This document shows positions 49,375-60,322 of a DNA stretch of 64,000 bases, in pieces. Location: positions 682,001-746,000 of the forward strand of contig JAIXMN010000001.1 of the NCBI GenBank assembly GCA_025716815.1. The letters run 5' to 3'. This stretch comes from Dichotomocladium elegans. Its lineage: Eukaryota; Mucoromycota; Mucoromycetes; Mucorales; Lichtheimiaceae. Within the stretch, counting starts at the first letter, position 1. Each line of letters starts with the position of its first letter. Below the pieces are notes generated by a model, which saw nothing but the letters and a program-made list of their open reading frames with translations, was not told the origin of the DNA and did not search any database. The position numbers were made by a program, and so were the translations under genes.

Positions 49375-51429
49375 CGATGTTATATCACATATTTTTTTTT
49401 TAATAATCCTTGGTGAATGCGAATGTACCAAGAGGCCGACGCGCCCCCCTTCTCTCTCTCTCTCCCTCCCTCTTCAAATCAAGTTGAGAGATGCAACAGA
49501 TATCATCATTTCTTTCCGATCGCCGAAAGAACCAGAACATGGAAGCAGCTTGTTACATTTGTACGTGTAACAGCGTTTTTTTTTTTGATCGACATTCAGT
49601 CATCCTGTCACTTCTTCGCCTCCCGTCAATGGTTCATCCATTGCGGATGCTCTCTTTTGATTTTGCTGGAGTCCGGAAAGCACGACATGATTTTTTTTTT
49701 TGCATGCAGGCGCTACATAACGTAATCCTAAGCTATTTGGCCCGGAAAAAGAACCAGAGTCTCCGTTCCCCTGAATCCAAAAATGAAATGCCGGTGGGGG
49801 GGGGCACAGTATCCGACATCTCATGTACTTGTGTATATATACACGTGGCTTTAGAGGACAAACAAACAAACAAACAAAAATGGAAGAGCGGATGTCAATT
49901 TATTTGAATCGGTTGGTTCGGGTTCTAGTGTTCAATGATCCCAGATGCAGGATCCTATATTACTTGCTATTTATTTAACCGCAAGGAGGGGGACAACGGA
50001 CAGATGAGGTCATTCTTCATGGCGCATGGTGCAGGTGGAATACGTAATATCCATCTTTTTTAACCCTGCGACGTAATTCTTTTGTTGTTTCGTCCAATGC
50101 AACGAGTCGTGCGTCCCCTCCCCCCACCGCAATCGGTTTCTATCTGCAGATGGGTATATCTTTTGATTAACTCATTCCCATCAATAGATTCGTGTGGGGG
50201 GGGTTGTGGAGGGGGAAGGAGCGAACTTAGGAGGAATAGAAGCAGTCCACTCTCTGATGTTAAGAGGCATTGCAAATTTGGATGGTTATTCAGATAGCTA
50301 TGGTATTTTGGATGTAATGCACCCTATTATTTCCAGGGCATGGGTTACCATTTGAACGGTATCAAGATCGCTTGCCTGCTTCCATTTGCCTCCCCCCTCT
50401 CGCTCCTGGATTTGGGGAGAACAAACAAAGCAGGGCCAAGCAAAAGAAAAATGAATTCGAGGGTGAGAGATCAGCAAGAAAGCAATAGCCATCTCACATG
50501 AAGTCACTCTACTCTGCCTACTTCATTGCTAATTACACGTAATATGAAGGTCACTAAGCGTAGGCAGAGTATAATTTTCACTTGTAAAAAAAAAGACTCT
50601 ACAGATCACTTTAACATGGATGTTGAAATCAGGAAACACGTGCAATACCACGTTCCTCAATCGATTACACACTAATAGTCTTTGTCTTTTTTGTTTTGAA
50701 GCATATCTATGTCCAAAGAGTCACGCGCAGAGTGCCATAGAAAGCCTACGTTCGTATGCAATCCCTTCCGCTCTCTCTTTACCTTTGTATTCTAAAGCAA
50801 TCATACCTTCAATCAGTGAGGTATTTGGTTCGGTACTACTCCGGTGATGCCTGAAAAAGGGACGTTACAGCAGCAGCAGCAGCAGCAGCAGCCTCTGCCG
50901 CCGCCGAAAACGTTATACCAGCCCCTCCTATTGTCCTTGCACTTGCACCCATACAGAGTAATTATAGATCTGCTCAATGCGTACATACATATTCTCCCTC
51001 GTATGCTCCTCACTTCTCTTTCGGCATCCTTTCCGCTCTATTACTCTATAAACCCCTACTCCTATCCTATGTCAGATCTATTCCATTTGCTTAGACGTAT
51101 ACCACTCTGTTTAAGTGACGAGGGTGCTGTTGAATGAGAGTGCGCTTGTTTTACTTTCTCCCGTCCGCTAAATGCATATCTGCGAATATATGTGTGTATA
51201 TGCGTCCGCTAGTAGTAGTACTAGAAGACGAAGAAGAACGCATTGTCACATACCCTTCCCCTTTATTCTCCTTCTTTTTTTTTCTCCTTGTTTTCCGTCA
51301 TATATAGACTTAAACTCAACGTATCCCACCGCGCCACTTTAATCGCTTTTGTTTGACTTGGTTCAACGATAGACGGAATCCACAAGCGTTTCCATAGCGA
51401 AGCCGGACAATATAAGCATACATACCCAC
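49375..51429. other. Intergenic, 2 kb, upstream of the WOPR regulator
   Basis: No coding gene was recognised. Features seen are several homopolymer runs, (ACAA)n at about 49860-49875, a near-perfect hairpin sequence at 50510-50571 (described separately) and a (CAG)n tract at about 50870-50890. A large non-coding upstream region is common for regulatory genes of the WOPR family. Confidence 0.55.
50510..50571. repeat. 12-bp perfect inverted repeat with nested symmetry
   Basis: TACTCTGCCTAC (50510-50521) pairs perfectly with GTAGGCAGAGTA (50560-50571). Inside are CTTCAT / ATGAAG and ATTACACGTAAT. It could fold as a cruciform or RNA hairpin, or be the remains of a short inverted-repeat element. 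Confidence 0.7.
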
Positions 51430-52904
51430 ATGATAGCGCCGCACGAGACATTCCACGGCTTTGTTGAAACTACGACGGACACTCTCTTGATTTTCGAAGC
51501 GTGTCGTCGAGGCATCCTGCCAAAGATCAACCGTCGACTGCAAGAGAAGGAGCGGGGCGCGGTCCAGCCCGGCACGGTATATGTCTTTGACGAGCGAGAG
51601 TCTGGTAAAGAACACAGAAGAACATGGGGGGGTGGGTGGGAGGGCAACAGCAACAACAACAACAACATTTGCGCGCATCCCTGCATGATTCTCAAAGCTC
51701 CATTTCTCTGCAGGCATTAAGCGGTGGACTGACGGCTATGTTTGGAGTCCTTCCCGTATTCTCGGCAATTTCTTGATCTATCGTGAGCTGGAAGGGCGTG
51801 ATGGCAGCCGACCGACAGCGACAGACACCTCCCGGGCAGGTGATCATAGCACCCAAGAAGACAGCAATCGAAATCGGCCGGACCTGTCCACAATGATAGA
51901 TCCAAGTCGCGAGCGAGCACTTGTCGGATCATTAACGACCTCTTACAAATTCAAAAAGGGCGGACTCATCAAAAAGACAATGAGTATCATCGTTAACGGG
52001 TCCACGCAACACCTCATTAGTTACTACACAAAAGAAGACGTTCTAAGCCATCGCCTTCGCACACCGTCCTCGATTCCTGAACTGGCCTGTTTGGACATCT
52101 CGGCCGATTTGCTCCATCGCCAGAGCTTTCGAGTTCCTCCTACTCAGTCTGTGGCTATTCGACCTCATGACCACCGCCATGAACAGCAGCAGCAGCAGCA
52201 AGCGCATGGCTATAACCCTCCTCCTTCCACGGTTATGAGCCGTACATCACCTTACACTGCCATGTCTTTTCCATCCAGTAAGTCCATGAAAGAAAACCCT
52301 GAGGATGAGGGCTCTTGTAAGCTCATTCCGCATCATCATGTAAGGCCTTGGACAAAGATATGCGTTGTCGGCCGCACTTCCTTCAAACTACCACCGCTTT
52401 GTTCCATTAAGAAAAGAAGAAGACGACTATGGCCTTGATTTTATGCCGTCACCCTATAGCTTCGTGAATCACATGGTATCTAGCCAAGCAACTTTATCAC
52501 CTGGACAGGATCTTCCTGCTTATTGTGCTTATGATGAGGGTTCGATTGCCGAACCAGTGCCAAGTCAGTTTGCCATGAAACAACCACCTTCCTTCTACAT
52601 GAATAACACATCGCCAGGTTACAATTATGATTATCAGTTCTATCACAGCAACAGCGCTCCGCCTGTGTCGCCGCCGCCGCAGCATGCTGACCACGAAGAG
52701 CAACAGAAGCAGCAGCGTTCGATGGCGTGCTTGATGTACCCTACAGTAACTGCTGAGATGCCCCCGGTCGGTACGTTGAGAGCATCTCCTCTACAGCCAG
52801 CCGTTTATTCCATGCCATTAGGACCATCCATGGCGCATGGAGACTTCTGCGCTTCTCCCGCAGTAACGGCAACGACAGCATCGACTGAAATCCAGTATTA
52901 TTGA
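51430..52904 (+). CDS. WOPR-domain transcription regulator (Gti1/Pac2 family)
   Basis: Exon 1 is 51430-51604 and exon 2 starts at 51714. The N-terminal WOPR box 1 reads FHGFVETTTDTLLIFEACRR, GILPKINRRL and GTVYVFDERESG. After the splice come IKRWTDGYVWSPSRILGNF and LIYREL; box 2 is GLIKKTMSIIVNGSTQHLISYY. These are signatures of Gti1/Pac2, Wor1 and Ryp1, DNA-binding regulators of morphology and nutrient response. The Gln/Pro/Tyr-rich C-terminal half is typical. The second intron is ambiguous: the best donor is GTAAGT at 52278 with acceptors between 52411 and 52422. A model with exon 2 ending 52277 and exon 3 at 52417-52904 keeps phase and gives 408 residues. Confidence 0.92.
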
Positions 52905-53736
52905 CCTGGTCGTCTTAAAGCGGCTTCCGCGTGTCATCATCCTTTCTCTTTGTTTCGTGCTAGGAGTCTCCTCCTCCCCCAAACGCCACACTACCAACAC
53001 CTCATGCTCTATTTTTAATCCCGTATATACACACTCTCTGATGCTGATGTGTCCCAACGCCCATTTTGTCTTTCCTTTTTATTTCAAACACTTGTTTCAT
53101 TGCCACCATGATACATTAACATAAGCATAGCATGCATTTTTTTTATTTTCCCATCAAGTACGTACATTCCTGATATGGCCAAAAAAACGACATCGTATGC
53201 TTGGACGTGTCCATAGTAGGATTTCATTAGTACTTTTTTTTTATTTCCTTATACGCCTGATGCTTTTCTTTCCTTTTTATCATCTTGTAACTTATTGAAT
53301 CCCATTATCAATGAAGTATGACTTTTTTATTTGCGCGTCTCTCTTTCTCGCTCAAAACAGGAGATGATGGAGGGGGGTGGGGTATTTGTTTGGAGTAAGG
53401 ATGAGAACGCAGAACGATAGCATCTTGTTCTCCGCAATGGTTCGGCATCCATTATTATGCCACATAGGTGCACGTCTCTAGGATCAAACTATTTAGGCTT
53501 CTTAGGTCACCGAGTTCTAAAATTTCACTGCCTAGTGGACGTTTGCGGTGGGGCGCAAGAGAAGCTATTCTGAAATATGCTCATTGTACACACACACAAA
53601 AAAGTATCACACGTATCTCTCCTCCATCTTCCCTAGCATCGTTTTGATCTGCCTGCAAGACACGTGTGATGATGTATTTGTCATATTTTGCTTTACTCGG
53701 TTGTGTGATAAGTTTTGATTTTATATATAGCAATCC
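52905..53736. other. Intergenic, convergent 3' regions
   Basis: 3' UTRs of the WOPR gene (+) and the acidic hypothetical gene (-). T-rich, with no gene recognised. Confidence 0.5.
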
Positions 53737-55034
53737 TTAATGGGATGTAGCGACAGGAGAAGGTACACCCGCTTCATCTTTTGTCTCGTTCACATCAAAC
53801 AAGTAGTCAGAGAACGGAATCTCAAGCGGGCCATCATCCTTAGGTTCCAGGCTTGGGCTGAAAGGTTCAGTGGGAAGAACAAACACTGGATAACATATGA
53901 AGTTAAGAAAGCGATAACTATTCTGATTCGCATATTCTCACGTACCTTCATCATTTTCATCATCATCGCCAGCATGCCGGCCTTGAATGATTCTCTCAAC
54001 ATCATCGTCATCATCAAAGTTGAGTTCGTAAGGATCCAACGCTTTGATCTCGTATGCTCCGATATTTGGCAGTGCTCCAGAGAAGCCTGAGAGATCGACC
54101 GTCACACGAGGTTCTGATGGTAACTCTGCCGAAGATGCACAGACGCAAAGGTAAATAAAGTTATCTGCTTCTCCAGAAAATCCCTATTCATTGTCTACCT
54201 TCTTCCTGAGGATTGGCGTATTCTACCTCGGACGGCAGTGAAATCTCATCAAGCACATCGGTTTCTTCTGGGTTGTCTTTGCGGGTATCAAGGGTGCTCT
54301 TCTTTTCTGGACTTGTCTCTTTCTTTTTTTCTGGTGTGTTCAGAATAGAAAGATCGAGTTCAACAGATGGCAGTACTACCAGTCCATTTTCTAAATTATG
54401 AAGCTTGTCAACAACTATGATAGCTGGTCATCCTTTTTCGGTTTCTTTACCGTCTTCTGTTTCGTCTTCCTCTCCTGGTGAATGTGATTCAAAGCGTTTT
54501 GCAGAAAGAGAATGTTCCTCTTCAGCTTTTTGTAATAAACGCGCCTAGTTAGCGAGTGCTCTTGTCTTCCTATTTTGCAAGCTGCGGACACTACCTCGCA
54601 ACGTTCGCTTTGCCGGCGTTACTGACTTTGACGATGTTTGTGATTTGACTGCAGGAACGGTGGGTGTTCCTGGTGTGGATTTAGGTGTGGTCGGCGGTGG
54701 ACTCCCCGTTTCTTCTCTGAACACTTTAATCTTTGACTCTAAAATTGCGTGATTCCAGCGACTGGTCAGCAATCCGATCTATTAACGCGTCCATTCTACG
54801 CATTCTTCAGTGGTGCATACTCTGGGTATTGTTGGTGCTAGTGCTATTGAAAGCTTTGTCGTCTCCTTTCGATTTTTCAGCATCAAGATAGACAGATCGA
54901 TGCTTATTAACATCCTTGTCTCTCAGTAATGCTGTTTCATTCTGTTGTGCTGTCGCCGAATCTTTTTTGCGTTGACGAATCTGATCAGCGTTTTCTTCGT
55001 TTCGTGTTTTATTGCGTGTTGTCCTTCGTAACAT
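53737..55034 (-). CDS. Acidic, low-complexity protein of unknown function (multi-exon, model incomplete)
   Basis: Coding blocks on the minus strand share codon style and splice-like joints. The start (MLRRTTRNKTRNEENADQIR) is at 55034. A second block, RWNHAILESKIKVFREETGS, is followed by a Pro/Thr-rich stretch (about 54750-54545). An acidic Glu-rich block lies at 54540-54430, and one with VVLPSVELDLSILNTPEKKK near 54400-54205. Another, GALPNIGAYEIKALDPYELN with acidic repeats, spans about 54125-53950. The last exon ends FSDYLFDVNETKDEAGVPSP...TSH with stop at 53739-53737. No domain was recognised. The join near 54800 and a TAG at 54546 in the frame of the second block were not resolved, so exact exons are not given. 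It could be a cell-division or chromatin protein, but nothing seen proves that. Confidence 0.55.
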
Positions 55035-55261
55035 GCTAGGTATGTTAGGTGGGCGAAAATGCAAGAAAGTAGAAAAGGGGGATTGGGGTGGGGGGGGGAG
55101 GTGAAGAAAAGAGATGCCGGCGCGGTGAAATGATTTTGAAACGCGGTCTTTTTTTTGATGTTATTTATTATTGTCAGGCCCGTCGGATATGCAGCAGACC
55201 TGATAACTATGCGGAAACGAAAATTGACGTTCCTTTCCCACTACTTGGTTCTATAGGGCGC
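55035..55261. promoter_or_regulatory. Bidirectional promoter between the acidic hypothetical gene and the TLDc gene
   Basis: 227 bp separate the two divergent start codons. The plus-strand frame stays open upstream of 55262, but Met-Gly at 55262 fits an N-myristoylation start. Confidence 0.5.
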
Positions 55262-56887
55262 ATGGGAAATCAAACCAGCAACCAAAAGGCAGGGCATGCC
55301 GACACCTTGCTTGCATCTTACACGCCTCATGAACAGCAAGCATTGAAAGCGCAGTTTGCTGCTCTTTTAACATTCGAGAACCCGCACAATCAGCCCATCA
55401 ATACCGGCGTCTTGGGAGAACGTCTTGTTCATCTCGGGCCACCAACATTGAGTCCAGAACTTGCCAACGCGCTAGCAAGTTGGATGAAGACCCACATTTC
55501 AGGAAAAAGCATGACTTTTGCTGGGTTCTTGCAAGCGACCAAGGCATTTTTCGAGTGTCCAGAGGATAGCTTCTATGGGATTTACAATTCTGCCTTTGAC
55601 CAGCAACCCTGTTCTATCGAGGCCTTTGTCAACTGGATTGTTGTATCGGCCATCCCGGTGTGGTACGAAGGCACAGGTTTAGTAAAGGTGAATGAGTGGC
55701 CGAAGACGGATGATCATGGCGCTGGTGCAGAACGACTGACTCGGTATCTGGTCTATCGAGAATACGCACGCGCAGAGCAACGTCGAAAGCGTGAAGAGGA
55801 GGAACTCCAACTTTGGGGCAGTAGCGACAACGAAAACCAGAAAAAAGTGGCTAGCTGTTCTGCAGATGGAGACGGGAAGGCAGCTACGGCAGGCACTTGG
55901 TATGAGCGCGCAACACAAAAGGTTCAAAAGATCGACCGCTTCGAGGCCCAACAATGGATCGACAAGATGGCTATCACGCTTCTCACAGTGGTTTCGAAAC
56001 ATATCTTTTTTGGTGCGGTCGACGGACATCATGTCAGCTACCAACAGCGCATCGCGGGCGAACGTGCGCCTGCTTGGGAAAAACCATTCTCGCACCTCCT
56101 ATCTCCCTACGATTACTTTATCCTCACCCGTTCGCTTCCCCTTGACGCCCTCTCGTGGTCAAGTCACGAGCGGGCACAGCGACGCACGGATACTGATCTG
56201 ACGCATCAACTCTTGTTCTCGTCCCGAACGGACGGCGCAAGCTGGCAGATCTTCGCTAACCGCATCACCCACCAGGGTGCGACCCTGGTCATCATCAAAA
56301 CGAAAGAAGGCACCATCTTGGGCGGCTATGCCGACGAGCCGTGGCAGCCCGCCACCGATTGGTACGGCTCCTCATCCAACTACCTCTTCCGGATCAGTAC
56401 AAACGGTAGACTGCCAATGGACACCTGGGGCGGCGGCTCAGGATCCAACAATAACTTCCAATACCTAAATTGGGGCAAAAAGAGCTTACCTAACGGACTG
56501 GCAATGGGCGGTCAATTCGACTATCCCGGTCTGTGGTTAGATTCTGATTTTGTGCACGGCCAGTCCAACGCTGGCCCGGTATGTACAACCTATCAGAGTC
56601 CGCAATTGACAGAGACTTCAGATTTCCTGGTGGATGAAGTTGAAGGTAACATAGCGGCAGCATGAACTTTTTGGAGAGATGCCGAGTGGAACTGATGTGC
56701 GTTACTTGTTTATTTAGCAATCCTCGTACGACCAATCATTCGGGATGATAGTTTAGAGGGAGCTGGAGGAGGAGGAGGCGTGTTGAGCCGGGCAGAAGAT
56801 ATGGAGTTTATGGAGATGGCGGGTAAAAAGATGTATTCGAAAGATCTTGGCGAACCTGAGCACGAAGAAGATGACAGCAATAAATAA
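55262..56887 (+). CDS. TLDc-domain protein, MEAK7-like
   Basis: Two exons: 55262-56645 and 56718-56887, giving 517 residues. It begins MGNQTSNQ, a good N-myristoylation signal, as in animal MEAK7 (TLDC1), which sits on lysosomes and supports mTOR signalling. An EF-hand-like helical region precedes the TLDc domain (about residues 285-470). Blocks in the domain are LSPYDYFILTRSLPLDALSW, HQLLFSSRTDGASWQIFANR, GATLVIIKTKEGTILGGYAD, SNYLFRI, NNNFQYLNWG, LPNGLAMGGQFDYPGLWLDS and SAGPVCTTYQSPQL-type sequence. The acidic C-terminus ends in the second exon. Orthology to MEAK7 rather than another TLDc protein rests on the myristoylated start and domain order. Confidence 0.85.
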
Positions 56888-57015
56888 ATTAAATGGCCTA
56901 AAACGGGAGGTCAGCGGGAATAAAACCCAGTATCCTGAGCATGTGGCTTGTAGACTGCTCTGGAAATTCCGGTCGCCCCTCGCTCTAGTCAGCAAAACCC
57001 TCTTTAGAGTCAACC

Positions 57016-57342
57016 ATGATCATTCCTGTCCGCTGCTTCTCCTGTGGCAAGGTTATCGGCAACAAGTGGGACAATTACCTTTCTCTGCTTCAATCGGATT
57101 ACTCTGAGGGGTAGGTCCCATACATTGCGTAGCTGGATTGATTGCCGAGGTGGGCTTGCTCATGGATCATTGTCATCTCTTTAGTGAGGCATTGGATGCT
57201 TTGGGATTGAAGCGGTATTGCTGCCGTCGCATGGTTCTTACGCACGTTGACTTGATCGAGAAGCTTTTGCACTACAACCGTAAGTTTTTATTTTGCATGA
57301 ATGGCAGGCAAAGGATTTAAGAATTATACGGCATACATCTAG
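57016..57342 (+). CDS. RPB10: RNA polymerase subunit RPB10 (RPABC5)
   Basis: Three exons: 57016-57110, 57185-57279 and probably 57308-57342, giving 74 residues. It starts [20 protein letters not shown] and continues [20 protein letters not shown] and [20 protein letters not shown]. The CxxC near the start and the adjacent CC form the zinc site of this subunit, shared by RNA polymerases I, II and III. The first two exons are unambiguous. The last exon gives a tail ([11 protein letters not shown]) that is not the usual PLE-type ending, so the 3' end is uncertain. The start lies only 128 bp after the TLDc stop, in the same orientation. Confidence 0.93.
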
Positions 57343-57593
57343 CCTACGAGCGTGCAAAGAACCGCAACCGTGTTTAAGGGCGGACGAATACCTTTGTTTT
57401 CACACTCTCCATTGCTCTGTTCCTCATCGACCACCGCATAGTTTATGTATATATCAGCGAAAATACAAATTCATCCTTCTCTTAATCCAGCAGCTACCAC
57501 ACTCGATCTCTTCCTGCTCTCTCTCTTTCTCTCCTTCTTCCATCCTTCTTAGTGAACGAGTCACTTCATAATGTACTCTTTATTATCAATCTT

Positions 57594-58524
57594 TTAGACG
57601 ACCCGCTTGACTTCAAAGAAACGCTTCAGGTAATGGATCTGCCAGAAACAGACGGCAGCCAAGAGAGCGAGTTGGCCCAACGACCACCACTTCACACGAG
57701 CATTAGTACTTTCAGCCGCTATTTTGATATGTCCGTGAGCAAGGCGCTGAAGGGGAGGAGCAGCATGTATTTGTCGTTCTACAAGCATGAAAAAACTTAC
57801 TGTTGCGATGCTGGCGTTCACGAAGAACAATGTATTCTTGTTCAGCCTTGATAGCAAAGATGCTCGCAGCCAATTCCTCGATTTCAGCCTTAATGGGATC
57901 AATGTGGGCTACAGGGGGGTGATAATAATGTCAGAAAGAATAAAACGGGTTGGACAAGCCCCCCCCCACCCCGGGAGGAGGAGGAGGATCGCGTCGTACC
58001 TTGGGAGGAAGTGGTGATCTTCTGAGAATCATGAACGTTGAAACTGACAGCCTTGGCGGTGACGGAGGACATTTGATTACCGAAGCAGTATGTGTATTTG
58101 CCAGCATGGTTTGCTTCAACTACATGGGTTCCTGTCGATTCGCGAGTCGTGCTCTTGATGACACGATCCTGCGGATCGGATATCTATGGCATGGTTTGTT
58201 ATTAGGCCTCTAGACGTGCTCGACGTGTATGTATAGTTGGGGTCCTCACCCAAAAATCAATATCCAGGTTGCCTCCTTCGCCAACCTAAACAGTCTCATT
58301 GCTCAGTACATGCTCATACACACCCTTTCGCTCCACCCGTCTGTCGAGATTAAACAAGAGGGTGACGGCGTTCATACTTGGTACGAAAGCGTCATCTTGT
58401 CGCCGACAGCAAGTTCTTCGTAGAAACACTGTCTACCGTGGGCAGGAATGTCGACGCTGATGGCGTTAGCCAAAGACGCGAGGAAGGCGAGTGCCAACGT
58501 TCCGACGATCAGAGAGAGCTTCAT
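57594..58524 (-). CDS. p24-family cargo receptor, Emp24/TMED2 type
   Basis: Five exons on the minus strand: 58524-58378, 58285-58250, 58183-58000, 57908-57801, 57718-57594, giving 199 residues. A signal peptide (KLSLIVGTLALAFLASLANA) precedes the GOLD domain, which has the two expected cysteines (GRQCFYEEL and KYTYCFGNQ) and GGNLDIDFWISDPQDRVI. A coiled-coil stem (IEELAASIFAIKAEQEYIVL) follows, then one membrane helix and the cytosolic tail LKRFFEVKRVV. That tail has the FF COPII signal and closely matches the TMED2/Emp24 (beta) subfamily. It cycles between ER and Golgi in COPII and COPI vesicles, selecting GPI-anchored cargo. Confidence 0.94.
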
Positions 58525-60322
58525 GTGTTCGAATGGAAAAAAGTCAGGGCAGGTGTTGGGCGCGGAGGAAAAAGTCAACCGCTGTAGCTGAGGCGGATGC
58601 TAATTTTTATGAGTTGGAACGTTTGTGCTCCTCACAACAGCGGACACGTATCCTCTCGCACAGTTCCGCCCTTTCCTCCATTGCATCGGCACATTTGCCG
58701 TTCTCTGTGCTTTACATCTGAACGCTAACTATAAGCTTTTAATTCGCAAGGATTTGTCTCGTCATACACCGCTATAAGTGCTAAACTCATTTATCAACTG
58801 GAAGCGAGGTAGACGTTTTTTTTTTTTTGTCATCAAAGCCATACATTGTGAGGAATGCCTCAGAAGCAGAGCGTTTCCCACCAACTACAGAAGCAAAACA
58901 TACCGTGCTGGAATGAAATTACGCTTGATTATACGGGATCACTCTCAACACCGTCTGCCCTTGTGTCAGCGGTCAGACTCGCACTGGGTTGGAGCGTCGT
59001 GATAGATCCCGCTGACTGGCTTGCTGTATCACTTTTGTGAAGTCCATATGCTCAATTAAAATACGCTACGGTGATTGACTCTTACTACCCTCATAGATTG
59101 GAAGAACATTGCTACTTGTTGAATTGGATAGTAGAACTGACATGCATCCTTGAATCATTGCGTGGATTTCTCCCCCGCCCCCCAGCCTACCATTGCTGTG
59201 ATACAGTTACCAACGCTGTGGATGGGGTAGCGAATGGCACTCGCGATGTTCTTCTTTCTATAAGAACTTATTCATCTGCTCCATGCAGAAACAGAACAAA
59301 ACAGAGTCCATGATACGATGCACAAATGGGGCGTTGCGCAATGATCATGCGTTCGCCGAGCCTTAAGTCGCTCAAGGTGAACCGGACCGGAACATTGACT
59401 GGTGAATGTTCCACTTCAATGGCAGTATTGCAGACGACGAGCTTTTCGAGTAGTGTTTGTTGCCGGCGGCATTTCCTCGACGCACATGGCACAGCGACGC
59501 ACAAGCGCTTATAGGCTTATGTCTCTTTTTCACAGGATTATGTGTCGATTTGGGTAGGAATATGTATCATATAAAAAAAGGAAGAAGGACATTTGAGACT
59601 GGATTTGTCGATGGAGGAAATACAGATACGATAGAATCATATTCCCATAGTGTTGATGCAGGTACACATAACGTAGCATTTAACAAACAACTTAGTTAAT
59701 GCCTCAAATGTCCAAAACAGGGAGTTCCGTGAAAGTTACCGTGGAATAACTCATCACACGTGGAAGGCATCATTGAGGGTGGGTATCGGGAATGAGATTG
59801 CGGCGAGGAGGAGAGGACCCGGATCGGCAAGACAGACCGGAAGTATCGATTGGTTAATAGAATATGGGCATGGTACAAGATTTTTGAGCTATCAAGTAGA
59901 GCAGTAGTAGCACAAGGAGTCCTGTGCCTTTGATCAGACTGTGAAGGATCCATGAAACACTATTTGGTGCATTACTCCCCTGGCTCTTGTAGCAGTACTT
60001 GGCATCTTTGATATCCTTCGCGAGGCAAGAGGTGGAGAAAAGAACGGACCATGGCAGACAGGAGCGAAGGCCCATAAATGGTGTACTTGTGCTACACGCC
60101 TGCAGGCTCCGCAAAACCTGCAAGGCATCATCCCCTCACTTTTTCGCTTTTATTTCTCTTCCCTTTATTTTTTTTCTTTCATTCCGTAGCATTGCGGCCA
60201 GCAGCAATCTTGTCTTTTCGAGGTGTTGCTTTCTGCTGCTACAAATACAGCAACATTCCCGTTCCTGAGAAATCGAATTCAGAACTCCATCATCTCAGAA
60301 TCGTCCTTCCCCTTTAATCGGC
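58525..60322. other. Unassigned region, 1.8 kb
   Basis: Promoters of the p24 gene (-) and the p150 gene (+) lie at its ends. In between are short open frames on both strands without a recognised family. One is on the minus strand at 60123-59854 with a hydrophobic segment GTGLLVLLLLYLIAQ. Another is on the minus strand at 59504-59268 with a beta-like AIEVEHSPVNVPVRFTL stretch. A small multi-exon membrane protein on the minus strand is possible, but a consistent model was not found. Confidence 0.4.

Noticed and set aside
54973..55261. Plus-strand open frame upstream of the TLDc start, giving a longer N-terminus
   Set aside because: It would overlap the divergent promoter and remove the Met-Gly myristoylation start seen in the MEAK7 family.
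58857..59040. 61-codon plus-strand frame as a small protein gene
   Set aside because: No family, no consistent splice partners, and antisense frames are equally open.
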